A stretch of DNA of 64,000 nt from Chitinophaga pinensis (lineage in GTDB: Bacteria; Bacteroidota; Bacteroidia; Chitinophagales; Chitinophagaceae): the NCBI RefSeq assembly GCF_007896845.1, contig NZ_VOHS01000003.1, positions 1 to 64,000 on the forward strand, in the 5' to 3' direction. Both the position numbers and the translations under genes were made by a program. Every line of letters starts with the position of its first letter. Positions within the stretch are counted from its first letter, which is position 1. Below, one piece after another: positions 15,985-25,615 of this stretch. Under the pieces are notes generated by a model. It was given only the letters and a program-made list of their open reading frames with translations. It made no database searches and was not told the origin of the DNA.

Positions 15985-17025
15985 ATGCCCGTTAATAAGA
16001 ATGCCCTTATCCGTTACAGAACAATAGATGCCTGTCTCCGCAACCGCAGGCGTAAATGGACCTTGCAGGACCTGATCGATGCTGTCGGAGATGCCCTGTA
16101 CGAATATGAGGACATTCACAAAGGGATCAGCCGCAGGGCCATTCAAATGGATCTGCAGGCCATGCGTAGTGATAAACTGGGATACAGTGCGCCTATTATT
16201 GTCGTGGATAAGAAGTACTATACCTACGAGGATCCGGAGTATAGTATCACCAATATACCTTTAAGTGAGGTGGACCTGAGCCGGATGAATGAAGCTGTGG
16301 AGGTGCTGAAACAGTTTAAGGGTTTTTCTCATTTCAATAGTCTCAATGAAGTGGTGCAGAAACTGGAAGACCATGTATATGCAGCTTCGCATAATACGCG
16401 TTCCGTTATAGAATTTGAAAAGAATGAACGGCTGAAAGGACTGGAACATCTGGAGCTGTTGTACCAGTCCGTTGTACAGAAAAAAGCGATCCGTATGGCT
16501 TACCAATCTTTCAAAGCCAAAACCGGTAACTCATTTGAGTATCATGTATGGTGGCTTAAAGAGTTCAAAAATCGCTGGTTTGCTGTAGGCGTAAAGGGAA
16601 AATCGGACCAGATCTACCACCTGGCATTGGACAGAATATCAGAATTAGAACTTTTGGACGGCCCTTTGTATATTGAGAATGAACATATAGAACCAGTAGA
16701 TTATTATAAGCATGTAATAGGTGTAACTGTTTCTGATAATGTGCGTCCACGAAATGTTAAATTACTTGTCAGCCATGAACATGCTCCTTACATACTTACA
16801 AAACCCATGCATCACTCCCAGGAACTCCTGGAGAGCCGGGAAGATGGTATCATTATTAACCTGAAGGTCCAACAGAATTTTGAACTCGAAAGAGAAATTC
16901 TGGGTTACGGTGATGGTATGATCGTGCTAAGCCCACATTCTCTCCGGGACAGAATTCATAAAAAATTCCAGCGGGGCATACAGAATTACGATGACCCTGA
17001 ACTGTTCCACAAATCTGAAAAATGA
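15985..17025 (+). CDS. WYL domain transcriptional regulator
   Basis: From the ATG at 15985 the protein has 346 residues: a winged-helix N-terminal part (about 1-80; IDACLRNRRRKWTLQDLIDA, GISRRAIQMDLQAMRS) and a WYL domain (about 160-240; AYQSFKAKTGNSFEYHVWWLKEF, NRWFAVGV), followed by the C-terminal WCX region with LREEILGYG-like REILGYGDGMIVLSP. The frame is open upstream to 15781, but that part overlaps the tRNA-like RNA. WYL domains bind nucleic-acid-derived or nucleotide ligands and control stress and defence genes. It diverges from the tRNA-like RNA and SPFH gene, a position fitting their control. Its stop overlaps the start of the DUF6377 gene by 4 bases. Confidence 0.88.
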   Translation: MPVNKNALIRYRTIDACLRNRRRKWTLQDLIDAVGDALYEYEDIHKGISRRAIQMDLQAMRSDKLGYSAPIIVVDKKYYTYEDPEYSITNIPLSEVDLSRMNEAVEVLKQFKGFSHFNSLNEVVQKLEDHVYAASHNTRSVIEFEKNERLKGLEHLELLYQSVVQKKAIRMAYQSFKAKTGNSFEYHVWWLKEFKNRWFAVGVKGKSDQIYHLALDRISELELLDGPLYIENEHIEPVDYYKHVIGVTVSDNVRPRNVKLLVSHEHAPYILTKPMHHSQELLESREDGIIINLKVQQNFELEREILGYGDGMIVLSPHSLRDRIHKKFQRGIQNYDDPELFHKSEK

Positions 17026-18626
17026 AATCGAAGCTTATTTGTTTGTTATTGCTGTTTGCGTGTAAAATATCATTTGCCGGATCCTCCCGGGATAGTTTAT
17101 TGGACAGGCTGAATCAGACAATTGAAAATGCACATGTTTATGATGCGGACAGGGTTAAGCAAATCAATGTCTTAAGACAGGCATTGTCAACCAGCAGGCA
17201 TTTGTCCACAGAAGAACAGTTTAATATATGCCAGCAACTCTATGAACAATTCAAGGTTTTTAAATATGATTCGGCTTTTGCCTATGCCCGGAAGTTACAG
17301 GAGCTGGCGAAGCAAATGAATGATTCTCAACGGGTAAACTATGCCGTTGTTAAACTGGGATTTGTGCTGCTGTCTTCCGGTATGTTCCGTGAGGCAGGCG
17401 ATTACCTGTTGACTGTCAATGTTCATTCACTACCTGACACCGCACGGGCTGAATACTACTCCCTGATGGGACGTTATTATTATGATATGTCCGATTATAG
17501 CAGTGATACCTACTTCGCTCCTTCCTATACCCGGCAGGGAAATATTTACATTGATTCTGCACTGATGCTATATAAACCTCATTCCTTTAACTACGACTAT
17601 AGTTATGGATTAATGTATCAGAAGAAGCAAATGTTGGATAGTGCGAAGTACTATTACACCCTCACGGTGGCCCATCAGGACCTGACCATGCACCAACAGG
17701 CTATTGCTACTTCCTCTCTTGGTAATATATATATACGTATAGGCAAACAGGACAGTGCTATTACTATGATGACCCGGGCGGCAATGGCAGATATTATGTC
17801 CAGCACCAAAGAAACAACGGCTATGTTTATCCTGGCAGAACTGTTGTTTAAGGAACGTGATGTTAAACATGCCTCCCGTTATATAGAATATGCTGTTGCG
17901 GACGCCTCTTTCTATGGTGCCCGGCTGAGAAAAGTGCAGGTAAGTGCGATACTTCCGATCATTGAGGTGGAAAAGATCAATACGGTAGAAGCACAGAAAA
18001 CCCTCCTTTTTGTTTACTCTACGATCGCTACCCTGTTATTGCTGGCACTTATATGGCTGGCAGTGATCATCTTCCGCCAATATAAAAAGTTACAGGCAGC
18101 TCAGCAGGTTATTACTTCTGCCCATGCTTTGCAACAGGAAATCAACTATAAGCTGATGGAAGCAAACAAGATCAAAGAGGAATATATAGGCTATTGTTTT
18201 CAGATCAACTCTTCCTACCTCGACAAAATCAAAAAGTTCAAAAAGCTGGCTGATCAGAAATTGACAGATAATAAATATGCCGAGGTCAGGTATCTGGTAA
18301 ATAATATAGATCTGAAAGAAGAAAGAGATGAGTTGTTCCGGAATTTTGACCGTATCTTCCTGAAAATATTTCCCAACTTTGTAATGGTCTTCAACTCCTT
18401 CTTTAAAGAAGAGGACCGGATCAGACTAAAAGATAACGAACTACTAAACACCGATCTCAGAATTTTCGCACTGATCAGGATAGGAATCAGCGATAATGTA
18501 AAAATTGCCCAGATTCTTGAATATTCAGTGAATACTATTTACACTTACAAAACGAAGATCAAAAACAAGGCTATTATACCAAAAGAAGAGTTTGAAGAGC
18601 GATTGATGGACATCAAAGCCCTCTGA
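17022..18626 (+). CDS. DUF6377 family membrane regulator (TPR and C-terminal HTH-like)
   Basis: The 534-residue protein has a signal peptide (1-19), a periplasmic TPR-like helical domain (about 25-320; repeated D.A..Y pattern), one membrane helix (about 327-350; LLFVYSTIATLLLLALIWLA), a cytoplasmic coiled coil (355-385) and a C-terminal DUF6377 domain ending in a helix-turn-helix-like region (LRIFALIRIGISDNVKIAQIL, NTIYTYKTKIKNKA). Proteins of this type usually stand next to SusC/SusD pairs, and a SusC gene follows 440 bp downstream, so it probably senses a glycan-related signal and regulates that uptake system. It overlaps the WYL gene by ATGA, an unusual coupling of two regulators. Confidence 0.88.
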   Translation: MKSKLICLLLLFACKISFAGSSRDSLLDRLNQTIENAHVYDADRVKQINVLRQALSTSRHLSTEEQFNICQQLYEQFKVFKYDSAFAYARKLQELAKQMNDSQRVNYAVVKLGFVLLSSGMFREAGDYLLTVNVHSLPDTARAEYYSLMGRYYYDMSDYSSDTYFAPSYTRQGNIYIDSALMLYKPHSFNYDYSYGLMYQKKQMLDSAKYYYTLTVAHQDLTMHQQAIATSSLGNIYIRIGKQDSAITMMTRAAMADIMSSTKETTAMFILAELLFKERDVKHASRYIEYAVADASFYGARLRKVQVSAILPIIEVEKINTVEAQKTLLFVYSTIATLLLLALIWLAVIIFRQYKKLQAAQQVITSAHALQQEINYKLMEANKIKEEYIGYCFQINSSYLDKIKKFKKLADQKLTDNKYAEVRYLVNNIDLKEERDELFRNFDRIFLKIFPNFVMVFNSFFKEEDRIRLKDNELLNTDLRIFALIRIGISDNVKIAQILEYSVNTIYTYKTKIKNKAIIPKEEFEERLMDIKAL

Positions 18627-18772
18627 AAATTGCTCTGAAATGTTAAGAAAACCCGGTTATTATCGTTATATATAAATAACGATAATATAAATACAATGCA
18701 TTGTTAATCAGTAAATTATTGCTTATGGAAACACGTTTTAACTCAATATTTTCTATATAAGGACCATATAAA

Positions 18773-18803
18773 TTGTTAACCTGTTTCAGGCAGGCTTACT
18801 TTG
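18773..18803 (+). promoter_or_regulatory. candidate promoter of susC
   Basis: TTG at 18773-18775, a 20-bp spacer and TTACTTTG at 18796-18803 resemble the Bacteroidota -33/-7 pattern (TTG, TAnnTTTG) with one mismatch. The susC start lies about 260 bp downstream, which leaves a long leader. Confidence 0.4.
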
Positions 18804-19063
18804 ACTTATCGACCGCAGCCGTAATCTATCCGACGCCGTTGAAACCAGTGAGACCACGTTACGATCAATGTCAGAAAAAATCCGTTATGAATCAAAAATG
18901 CCCAGCCCTAATTCAACCAGGTCAGGACTTATAGTGTGACATTATCCACGTTGATGATATGCCATCGGCGCAAAAGAAGTATTCCACGTTTGGCAGGCCG
19001 CCAGGCCTACCGGACCCATTCATGCAGGCATCATTATTCCACAAAACCAATAAAAACTGATCT

Positions 19064-22018
19064 ATGACCAATCTTCTATTCCGCAAGGTGCGTCTGTTAT
19101 GCTCGTTATTACTGCTTATTGCAGGTATAGCCAGCGCACAGACCAAACCCGTGACCGGTAAGATCACGGATGAAAATGGTAGTGCCGTTCCGGGCGCCAC
19201 TGTGCAGGTAAAGGGTACCAGCACAGGTACAGCTACCGGGGCGGACGGTACATTTAAACTGAATGTGCCTGCCACTGCTACCACACTGGTCGTTTCTTTC
19301 GTCGGCTATGTGCAACAGGAAGTTCCCCTGGCCGGCAAATCAGACTTTTCCATCGCATTGGTACCTACCAGCACTACCCTCACTGATGTGGTCGTGGTAG
19401 GTTATGGTACCACCCGTAAAAAAGATCTCACCGGTTCAGTGGTGTCTATTAAATCCGCTGACTTTAACCGTGGTATTGTTACTGCACCTGATCAGCTGAT
19501 TCAGGGTAAAGTAGCCGGTCTCATGGTGATCGCCAACAGTGGTGCGCCAGGTGGTGCTACTACGGTAAGGATCAGAGGTAACTCTTCCGTAAGGACAGGG
19601 AACCAGCCATTGTATGTAATAGATGGTATGCCACTGGATGGTCGTACCGCTAAGCCTTCTGTTAGCGCCAACGGTCTTGGTCAGACGCCGGATGCTAACC
19701 CTCTGAACTTCATCAACTCCTTTGATATTCAGTCAATGGACGTATTGAAGGATGCCTCTGCTACTGCCATCTACGGTGCAAGAGGTGCTAACGGTGTGGT
19801 AATTATCACGACTAAGAAAGGTGCTGTAGGTGCTCCGCGTCTGGATGTCAACTATTCTGCCGGTATGAGTAAGATCCTGAAAAAGCTCGATGTACTGAAT
19901 GCCGATGAGTACAGAAGCGCATTGAAGCAATACAGCCTTACCGGTGGCGATGAAGGTTCCAGCGTAGACGCTATGGAAAGTATTCTGCGTACCGGTACTA
20001 CTCACAATGTTAACGTAGGCGTTAGCGGCGGTAATGAAAACGGCGTTTACAGGGCGTCTTTCGGTATGCTGGATCAACAGGGTATCGTTAAGAAAACCGG
20101 TCTGAAGAAATATACTGCCAACCTGAACGGTCAGTATAAACTGATGGAAAACAAAAGATTAGGTCTGGATTACTCCATTCAGGCAGCACATACCACCGAA
20201 CAAATCGCTCCGATCACCAACAACGCTGGTTTTACCGGTAGTTTGATCGGTCAGGCCCTCCAGTGGAATCCAACTCTTGCACTGCATAAGCCTGATGGCT
20301 CATTTAATATCCTGGGTGAAGGTTCTGCTATTAACCCTGCCGCGATGTCAGCGGCTTATGATGATAAGGTAGATATCAATAGCATCGTAGCCAACATCTC
20401 GCCTTCTTACAAGATCACTAACGATCTGGAATATCGTTTCACTTATAGCATCAACCATCAGGTGGGAGAAAGGGAAACCCAGATAGCCTCCTTTATCAAC
20501 ATTGCTCAGGTAATGAATAATGGACAGGCTTATTATGGTACCACTACCCTGACTTCTCAGTTGATGACACATACCCTGAATTATAGCAAACAGATCACCC
20601 CGGCATTATTCCTGGGTGCTGTGATCGGCTATGAGCGTCAGAAATTTGATTATAAAGGAAGAAATCTGGGCGGACTTGGTTTCACGACAGATGTTCTGAA
20701 GTATACTGATATCCTCCAGAACCCTTCTCAGACTAATACCTTTATCAACTCCTTCCGCAATCCTCAATCTCAGCTTCAATCTTATTTTGGTAGAGCGAAC
20801 CTGAACTTTCTGGACAAATACCTGTTGACAGCTACCCTGAGAGCAGATGGTTCCAGCAAGTTTGGGTCTAATAACAGATATGGTTATTTCCCGTCTTTCG
20901 CCGCAAAATGGAATATCAGTAATGAAGCTTTCCTGAAAGACAACAAAACCATTAACCAGTTAGCACTGCGTGTAGGCTGGGGTATCACCGGTAATCAGGA
21001 ATTTCCTGCAGGTGCTGCACAGGAACAGTATACGCTTAATTCAAATGGTGGGGCCAGTCTGAGCAATGTGGCCAACCCTAACCTGAAATGGGAAAGCTCT
21101 AAACAGCTGAACGCCGGTATCGATTATACCTTTTTTGGTGGCAGATTATACGGTAGTGTGGATTACTTCCATAAAAATACCTCCGATCTGCTGTTCAACT
21201 TCCCGGCTATCCAGCCAGCACCTGCTTCCAACTACTGGATCAACCTGCCGGCTAACGTGATCAACAAGGGTATTGAAGTCGTATTACGCGGAGATATCGT
21301 TGCAACCAAAGACTTCAACTGGAATCTCGGTGTCAATGCTACATTCCTGAAAAACAGACTGGAGAATTATGATGGTCCGCCGGTGTTAACAGGTTCTATC
21401 AGCGGTCAGGGTGTATCTGATGCATATGCCCAGCGTCTGGCAAATAATGAAGCACTCAACACATTCTATCTCAGAAGATTCGAGGGATTTGATGCTAATG
21501 GTCAGGGTCAGTACACAGACGGTGGTAACACCCTGTTCTTCAAAGGAGATCCGAATCCTAAAACCATGTTGGGTATCATCACTGCTGTGAATTATAAAAA
21601 ATGGGCATTGAATGTGAGTGCGCACGGTGCTTACGGATTTGATGTCTATAATAACACTGCCAACACCGTACTGCCGCTGAATAACCTCGGTTCAAGGAAC
21701 GTGGCTAAAGACGTGATAGGTACAAAAGAAAATCTCTCCAATCCGATTACAGTATCCAGCCGCTATCTGGAAAAAGGCAATTTCATGAAATTGGATAATG
21801 CCACTATCAGTTATAGTATCGGGAACATAGGTAAGGTGATCAAGAATGCATCCATTTACATCACCGGACAAAACCTCTTCATCATCACGAAGTACTCAGG
21901 ATTTGATCCGGAAGTGAATACGGATAAAAGTATCAATGGCGTAACCTCTTTTGGTATTGAGTATTCCCCTTATCCTACCGCCAGGAACTTTCTGGCAGGC
22001 ATCAATTTCTCGTTATAA
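19064..22018 (+). CDS. SusC family TonB-dependent outer-membrane transporter
   Basis: The 984-residue protein has a signal peptide (1-25, ending IASAQ), a carboxypeptidase-regulatory-like beta-sandwich (about 29-105; VTGKITDENGSAVPGATVQV), the SusC signature before the plug (LTDVVVVGYGTTRKKDLTG), the plug domain (PLYVIDGMPLDG, ATAIYGARGANGVVIITTKKG) and a C-terminal beta barrel ending in F-S-L. It imports oligosaccharides or other nutrients across the outer membrane with energy from TonB. It is the first gene of a SusC/SusD pair. The low length for the family and lack of an attached enzyme operon mean the substrate cannot be named. Confidence 0.96.
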   Translation: MTNLLFRKVRLLCSLLLLIAGIASAQTKPVTGKITDENGSAVPGATVQVKGTSTGTATGADGTFKLNVPATATTLVVSFVGYVQQEVPLAGKSDFSIALVPTSTTLTDVVVVGYGTTRKKDLTGSVVSIKSADFNRGIVTAPDQLIQGKVAGLMVIANSGAPGGATTVRIRGNSSVRTGNQPLYVIDGMPLDGRTAKPSVSANGLGQTPDANPLNFINSFDIQSMDVLKDASATAIYGARGANGVVIITTKKGAVGAPRLDVNYSAGMSKILKKLDVLNADEYRSALKQYSLTGGDEGSSVDAMESILRTGTTHNVNVGVSGGNENGVYRASFGMLDQQGIVKKTGLKKYTANLNGQYKLMENKRLGLDYSIQAAHTTEQIAPITNNAGFTGSLIGQALQWNPTLALHKPDGSFNILGEGSAINPAAMSAAYDDKVDINSIVANISPSYKITNDLEYRFTYSINHQVGERETQIASFINIAQVMNNGQAYYGTTTLTSQLMTHTLNYSKQITPALFLGAVIGYERQKFDYKGRNLGGLGFTTDVLKYTDILQNPSQTNTFINSFRNPQSQLQSYFGRANLNFLDKYLLTATLRADGSSKFGSNNRYGYFPSFAAKWNISNEAFLKDNKTINQLALRVGWGITGNQEFPAGAAQEQYTLNSNGGASLSNVANPNLKWESSKQLNAGIDYTFFGGRLYGSVDYFHKNTSDLLFNFPAIQPAPASNYWINLPANVINKGIEVVLRGDIVATKDFNWNLGVNATFLKNRLENYDGPPVLTGSISGQGVSDAYAQRLANNEALNTFYLRRFEGFDANGQGQYTDGGNTLFFKGDPNPKTMLGIITAVNYKKWALNVSAHGAYGFDVYNNTANTVLPLNNLGSRNVAKDVIGTKENLSNPITVSSRYLEKGNFMKLDNATISYSIGNIGKVIKNASIYITGQNLFIITKYSGFDPEVNTDKSINGVTSFGIEYSPYPTARNFLAGINFSL

Positions 22019-22042
22019 TTCACTGATTTAAAAACTACTACT

Positions 22043-23584
22043 ATGCGATTGAATAGAATAGTCATCATATTATCACTTGCATTCGGATGTGGATTATCTT
22101 CCTGCTCTCTTGATGAGCAGCTGGGATCTACACTGACACGTGAGCAGGCAGATTCACTGATTGAAGTGCCAGCGTTGCTGGTATCTGCCTATAATGGTCT
22201 TCAGTTACCTTATCAGGATCAGTCTAACTTCTGGGCTCTGCAGGAAATGACCGCAGATGAAGCCGTAGCCCCTACCCGTGGTGGCGACTGGGATGATAAT
22301 GGTGTATGGCGTGCACTGAAACTGCACAACTGGACGCCAGATCATACTTATATCAGTAATACCTTTTCAAATATCCTGCAGTTGCAGTTCCTTGCTTCTA
22401 ATGTGCTCAGCTTCAAGCCTTCCGCACAACAGGCAGCTGAAGCGCGTTTCCTTCGTGCATATGCGATGTATACGATTCTGGATGGATGGGGACAGGTACC
22501 TTTCCGTAATCCGGGAGATACATTGCTGAATGCACCAAGGGTGATGAATTCAACAGAGGCTACTACTTATATTATCGGTGAACTGACCGAGATAATAAAT
22601 GTACTCGATGAAAACGTGCCTGCTTACACCGCCAATAAAAATGCAGCAAGGGCACTGCTGATGAAGTGTTATCTGAATAAAGGAGCATTTGCCAACAGGC
22701 AGTCGCCTACATTTGAGGCTGCTGATATGCAGAAAGTGATCGAACTGGCAGATGCCATCACCGCCAGCGGTAAGTATAGTCTTACCAACTACTTTGACAA
22801 TTTTGCTTATAATAATGATGCAGTGTCAAAGGAAAACATCTTCACACAGCGTAATGGACCAGGCTTCAGTACTGTCAGAAGCGGTAACGCTGTGTTCTGT
22901 CACTGGGCACCTACCCTTCACTACAATCAGGACCCAAGCGGATGGAATGGATATGCAACTATTTCTGATTTCTATGACAAGTTTGAAGCAACAGATGTGC
23001 GTCGTGGTGGCGCTTATCCCGGTGTTACAGACAAGAGTGGGCTGAAAGTAGGTTTCCTCGTAGGCCAGCAGGTAAATGCAGCAGGTACGCTGTTGAAAGA
23101 CAGAAAGGGTAATTTATTGATCTTTACCCGTGAACTTAAATTACAGGAAACAGATCCGAATACGTTGGAAGTAACCGGTATCAGGGTTGTGAAATATCCA
23201 CCGGATATGACGAATAATGAAACCAAGGGAGGCAATAATGCGAATAACGATTATGTATTCCTTCGTTATGCAGATGTACTGTTGATGAAGGCGGAGGCAT
23301 TATTGCGGACATCCAATGCCAGTGGTGCGCTTACGATCGTTAATGACATAAGAGCACATCGTAAGGCGAGCGTCTGGACCTCTATCGATCTGGATAAACT
23401 GATAGATGAAAGAGGACGCGAACTGTACTGGGAAGGCTGGCGCAGGGAAGACCTGATCCGTTTTGGTAAGTTCCTGGAACCATGGCAGCTGAAGCCATCA
23501 GATAATCCTAAAAACCTTTTGTTCCCAATACCCACTAAAGACCTGGCTGTTAATAAAAACCTTAAACAAAACGACGGCTACTAG
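22043..23584 (+). CDS. SusD/RagB family nutrient-binding lipoprotein
   Basis: The 513-residue protein has a lipoprotein signal peptide ending LSSC (Cys21), then the SusD helical TPR-like fold: LEVPALLVSAYNGLQ-type N-terminal helix, AARFLRAYAMYTILDGWGQVPF-like EARFLRAYAMYTILDGWGQ, KNAARALLMKCYLNKG, and the C-terminal YVFLRYADVLLMKAEALLR, WTSIDLDKLIDERGRELYWEG and NLLFPIPTKDL. It forms the surface lid of the SusC barrel and captures the substrate. It starts 24 bp after susC and a strong terminator follows the stop. Confidence 0.95.
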   Translation: MRLNRIVIILSLAFGCGLSSCSLDEQLGSTLTREQADSLIEVPALLVSAYNGLQLPYQDQSNFWALQEMTADEAVAPTRGGDWDDNGVWRALKLHNWTPDHTYISNTFSNILQLQFLASNVLSFKPSAQQAAEARFLRAYAMYTILDGWGQVPFRNPGDTLLNAPRVMNSTEATTYIIGELTEIINVLDENVPAYTANKNAARALLMKCYLNKGAFANRQSPTFEAADMQKVIELADAITASGKYSLTNYFDNFAYNNDAVSKENIFTQRNGPGFSTVRSGNAVFCHWAPTLHYNQDPSGWNGYATISDFYDKFEATDVRRGGAYPGVTDKSGLKVGFLVGQQVNAAGTLLKDRKGNLLIFTRELKLQETDPNTLEVTGIRVVKYPPDMTNNETKGGNNANNDYVFLRYADVLLMKAEALLRTSNASGALTIVNDIRAHRKASVWTSIDLDKLIDERGRELYWEGWRREDLIRFGKFLEPWQLKPSDNPKNLLFPIPTKDLAVNKNLKQNDGY

Positions 23585-23591
23585 TTATTCT

Positions 23592-23631
23592 TCAGGAGAG
23601 ACTGTGTGATACAGTCTCTCCTGATTTTTTT
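23592..23631 (+). terminator. intrinsic terminator of the susCD operon
   Basis: Arms 23592-23605 and 23611-23624 form a perfect 14-bp stem with a 5-base loop followed by seven T. It lies 8 bases after the SusD stop. Confidence 0.92.
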
Positions 23632-24498
23632 ACATGTGCCCGCGTGTCTGATTGATCATGCGTATGATCATAAAGGACATGGTATGTTCAGAGATATAAT
23701 ATGTTCCTGTTACTAACCCTTAATAAAGTTTCCCATGCATTGAAATTTACATCTTACACTGATGTAGCGTGATTGTAAATACTGCGTTTATCACATCATC
23801 ATGAAGGGGGGATATGTTTCTGCCGTTGCAGTGACCTGTGGGCAGACATAAAGATAGTGCAGTTTGGAAATGTGGTGGAATTTTGATGCAGCTTATTGCC
23901 CGGTTGGGGGTAGAGATTGGTTACCTCCACCGGGAATAGGCATTTTATGAACAATGATGTAGTTATTTTTTTGAAAACCCGTCTGTAATAATTCTTAGGT
24001 CAGGTCTGTTTGTCTGCTTTTTTAAAAAGATTGTTCAGTCATATCTTCACTACTGAACGAGAAATACGCTTTCATATGTTGATAAACGTTAGTTGTTCAG
24101 TGATGAACGGCAATGAATATCATTATTGGTCCATATTCTGACTCCTACATATTTTTCCGCTGAAACCCTTACTGCTGTTTAAACTGAATGAAATGAATAT
24201 CATTGTCTTAATGAATGTAATGATGTGAGGTTAATTAAAAACAGCACTTTACTTTTGTTCTGTCATGCAAATATGAATGGCAGAATAATAATAGTTTTTC
24301 AGTTAACCATATCAGTAAGAAGATGCAACAACTTATATACCTGTCAATACAAACGAAATATTACGCTAGCTATAAATTGTTACAAGGGATGATGTGTTAT
24401 ATCATAGGAGTAATGCGAAATGCCTGATGATTATAGGAGCCGCGAGGTTGCTTTGTTTTTCATAGTTATTTATTTAGGGGTTAAACAAACATTGTATA
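23632..24498. other. intergenic region, no recognised gene
   Basis: About 870 bp of A+T-rich DNA after the SusD terminator. I see no convincing ORF or RNA. It contains scattered TGAAC and TGAAT words (for example near 24053-24112) but no clear element. Confidence 0.5.
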
Positions 24499-25173
24499 CC
24501 GGGTATCATTCCTGATACCTGGCTTTTAAATCTTTGTTCTGGCAATTCATTTGTTCATTGTAGGATTTCACATAGTAGGTAATGTTTGGAGTTAATAGAG
24601 GGTTTAACAAAACAAACAATTTGATCCATTCCCGGGCGCCATTCCTGGCACCTGGTTCTTATTACTGTGTTGTATGATACGGTGTGTGGTTGTATGGTTG
24701 CATGGTTGTATGCTTGTGTGGTGTGGTTGTATGGTTGTATGATTGTATGATTGCATGGTTGTGTGGCTGTACGTTCCATGGTGTGGTCGTATGGTAGTAG
24801 GGGCGTATAGTATTGCAGAAGGATATAGTGTTGACGAATGTAGTGGTATCATGGATCAATTACTAAGAGCTGAAATAGAAACCAGATTGATATCTCCTGT
24901 CCGGATATAAATACATATTGTTAGGATTGGGAGCGGCGCACCGGTAAAGTGAGATGAGTGAAAGAATAACGGGCGCCGTATCTCTTTTTTCAGGAAGTCG
25001 CAGCTATTTGTTTGAGTATTTCAATTATGGAGAAATCCGGGAGCTAATTCTGGCACCTGGACATTTTTTGCAACGCCTGAAGATAAGAATTTGCACTATC
25101 CAATTATTGAATCGCTCTAACCGCATAATAGTAGGTTATTAGACTGAGTCCGGACGCTATTCCTGGTGTCCGG
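24499..25173. repeat. four copies of a 24-nt interspersed stem-loop
   Basis: Copies at 24499-24522, 24632-24655, 25037-25060 and 25150-25173 share the plan CCGGG/A-nnGcnA-TTCC-TGgnnnCnGG: a 10-bp imperfect stem with loop TTCC or ATTC. The flanks are also alike around the first two (GGGTT-AAACAAACA before the element). The perfect terminator at 25535-25560 has the same CCGGGG..CCCCGG arms. No protein gene lies among them. Confidence 0.65.
24687..24772. repeat. degenerate 8-bp tandem repeat (GGTTGTAT)
   Basis: About ten imperfect copies of GGTTGTAT (variants with C at position 6 or A for G) run in tandem with one out-of-phase insertion. All frames on the minus strand are open through it because 8-bp units lack stops, which yields spurious ORFs. 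Confidence 0.8.
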
Positions 25174-25187
25174 CATTTTTACTGACT

Positions 25188-25446
25188 AGCAAATGGTAGT
25201 AACAGTCATTATTTAATAGGAGGAGTTGAATTGATATGTCAGCAGATACAAAGAATGAGAGAAATGATTATTCATAATGATGGTGTGCAGGCAGGATGGA
25301 ATGATAGCGCTGTTATAGCAAATGGTAGTAACAGTCATTATTTAATAGGAGGAGTTGAATTGATATGTCAGCAGGATACAAAGAATGAGAGAAATGATTA
25401 TTCATAATGATGGTGTGCAGGCAGGATGGAATGATAGCGCTGTTAT
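25188..25446. repeat. tandem duplication of a 129/130-bp unit
   Basis: Copy 1 (25188-25316) and copy 2 (25317-25446) are identical except for one base: GCAGATAC in copy 1 and GCAGGATAC in copy 2. A third copy begins at 25447 with AGCAAATG and then diverges. The unit has no ORF. Confidence 0.92.
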
Positions 25447-25534
25447 AGCAAATGATAATGGAGGAGATTCAGCAACATATTGTCAATATGCAAACTCACG
25501 ACAGAACATAGTGAAACATGGGGTTAATTTGAAT

Positions 25535-25568
25535 ACCGGGGATCAATCATGATCCCCGGTTGTTTTTA
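25535..25568 (+). terminator. perfect hairpin followed by T-run
   Basis: Arms 25535-25545 and 25550-25560 (11 bp, ACCGGGGATCA type) with a 4-base loop, followed by TGTTTTT. It would stop a plus-strand transcript from the repeat region, or mark the 3-prime end of an unannotated RNA. Confidence 0.75.
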
Positions 25569-25615
25569 AAGATGTTATCTGAATAATCTTTTATTAAGGT
25601 AACAGGAATAACATG

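Noticed and set aside
24555..24859. Overlapping minus ORFs rich in His, Thr, Asn and Tyr
   Set aside because: They are produced by the 8-bp tandem repeat that has no stops in any frame.
25188..25450. Possible CRISPR array
   Set aside because: The direct repeats are 129-130 bp, adjacent, without spacers, and there are no cas genes.
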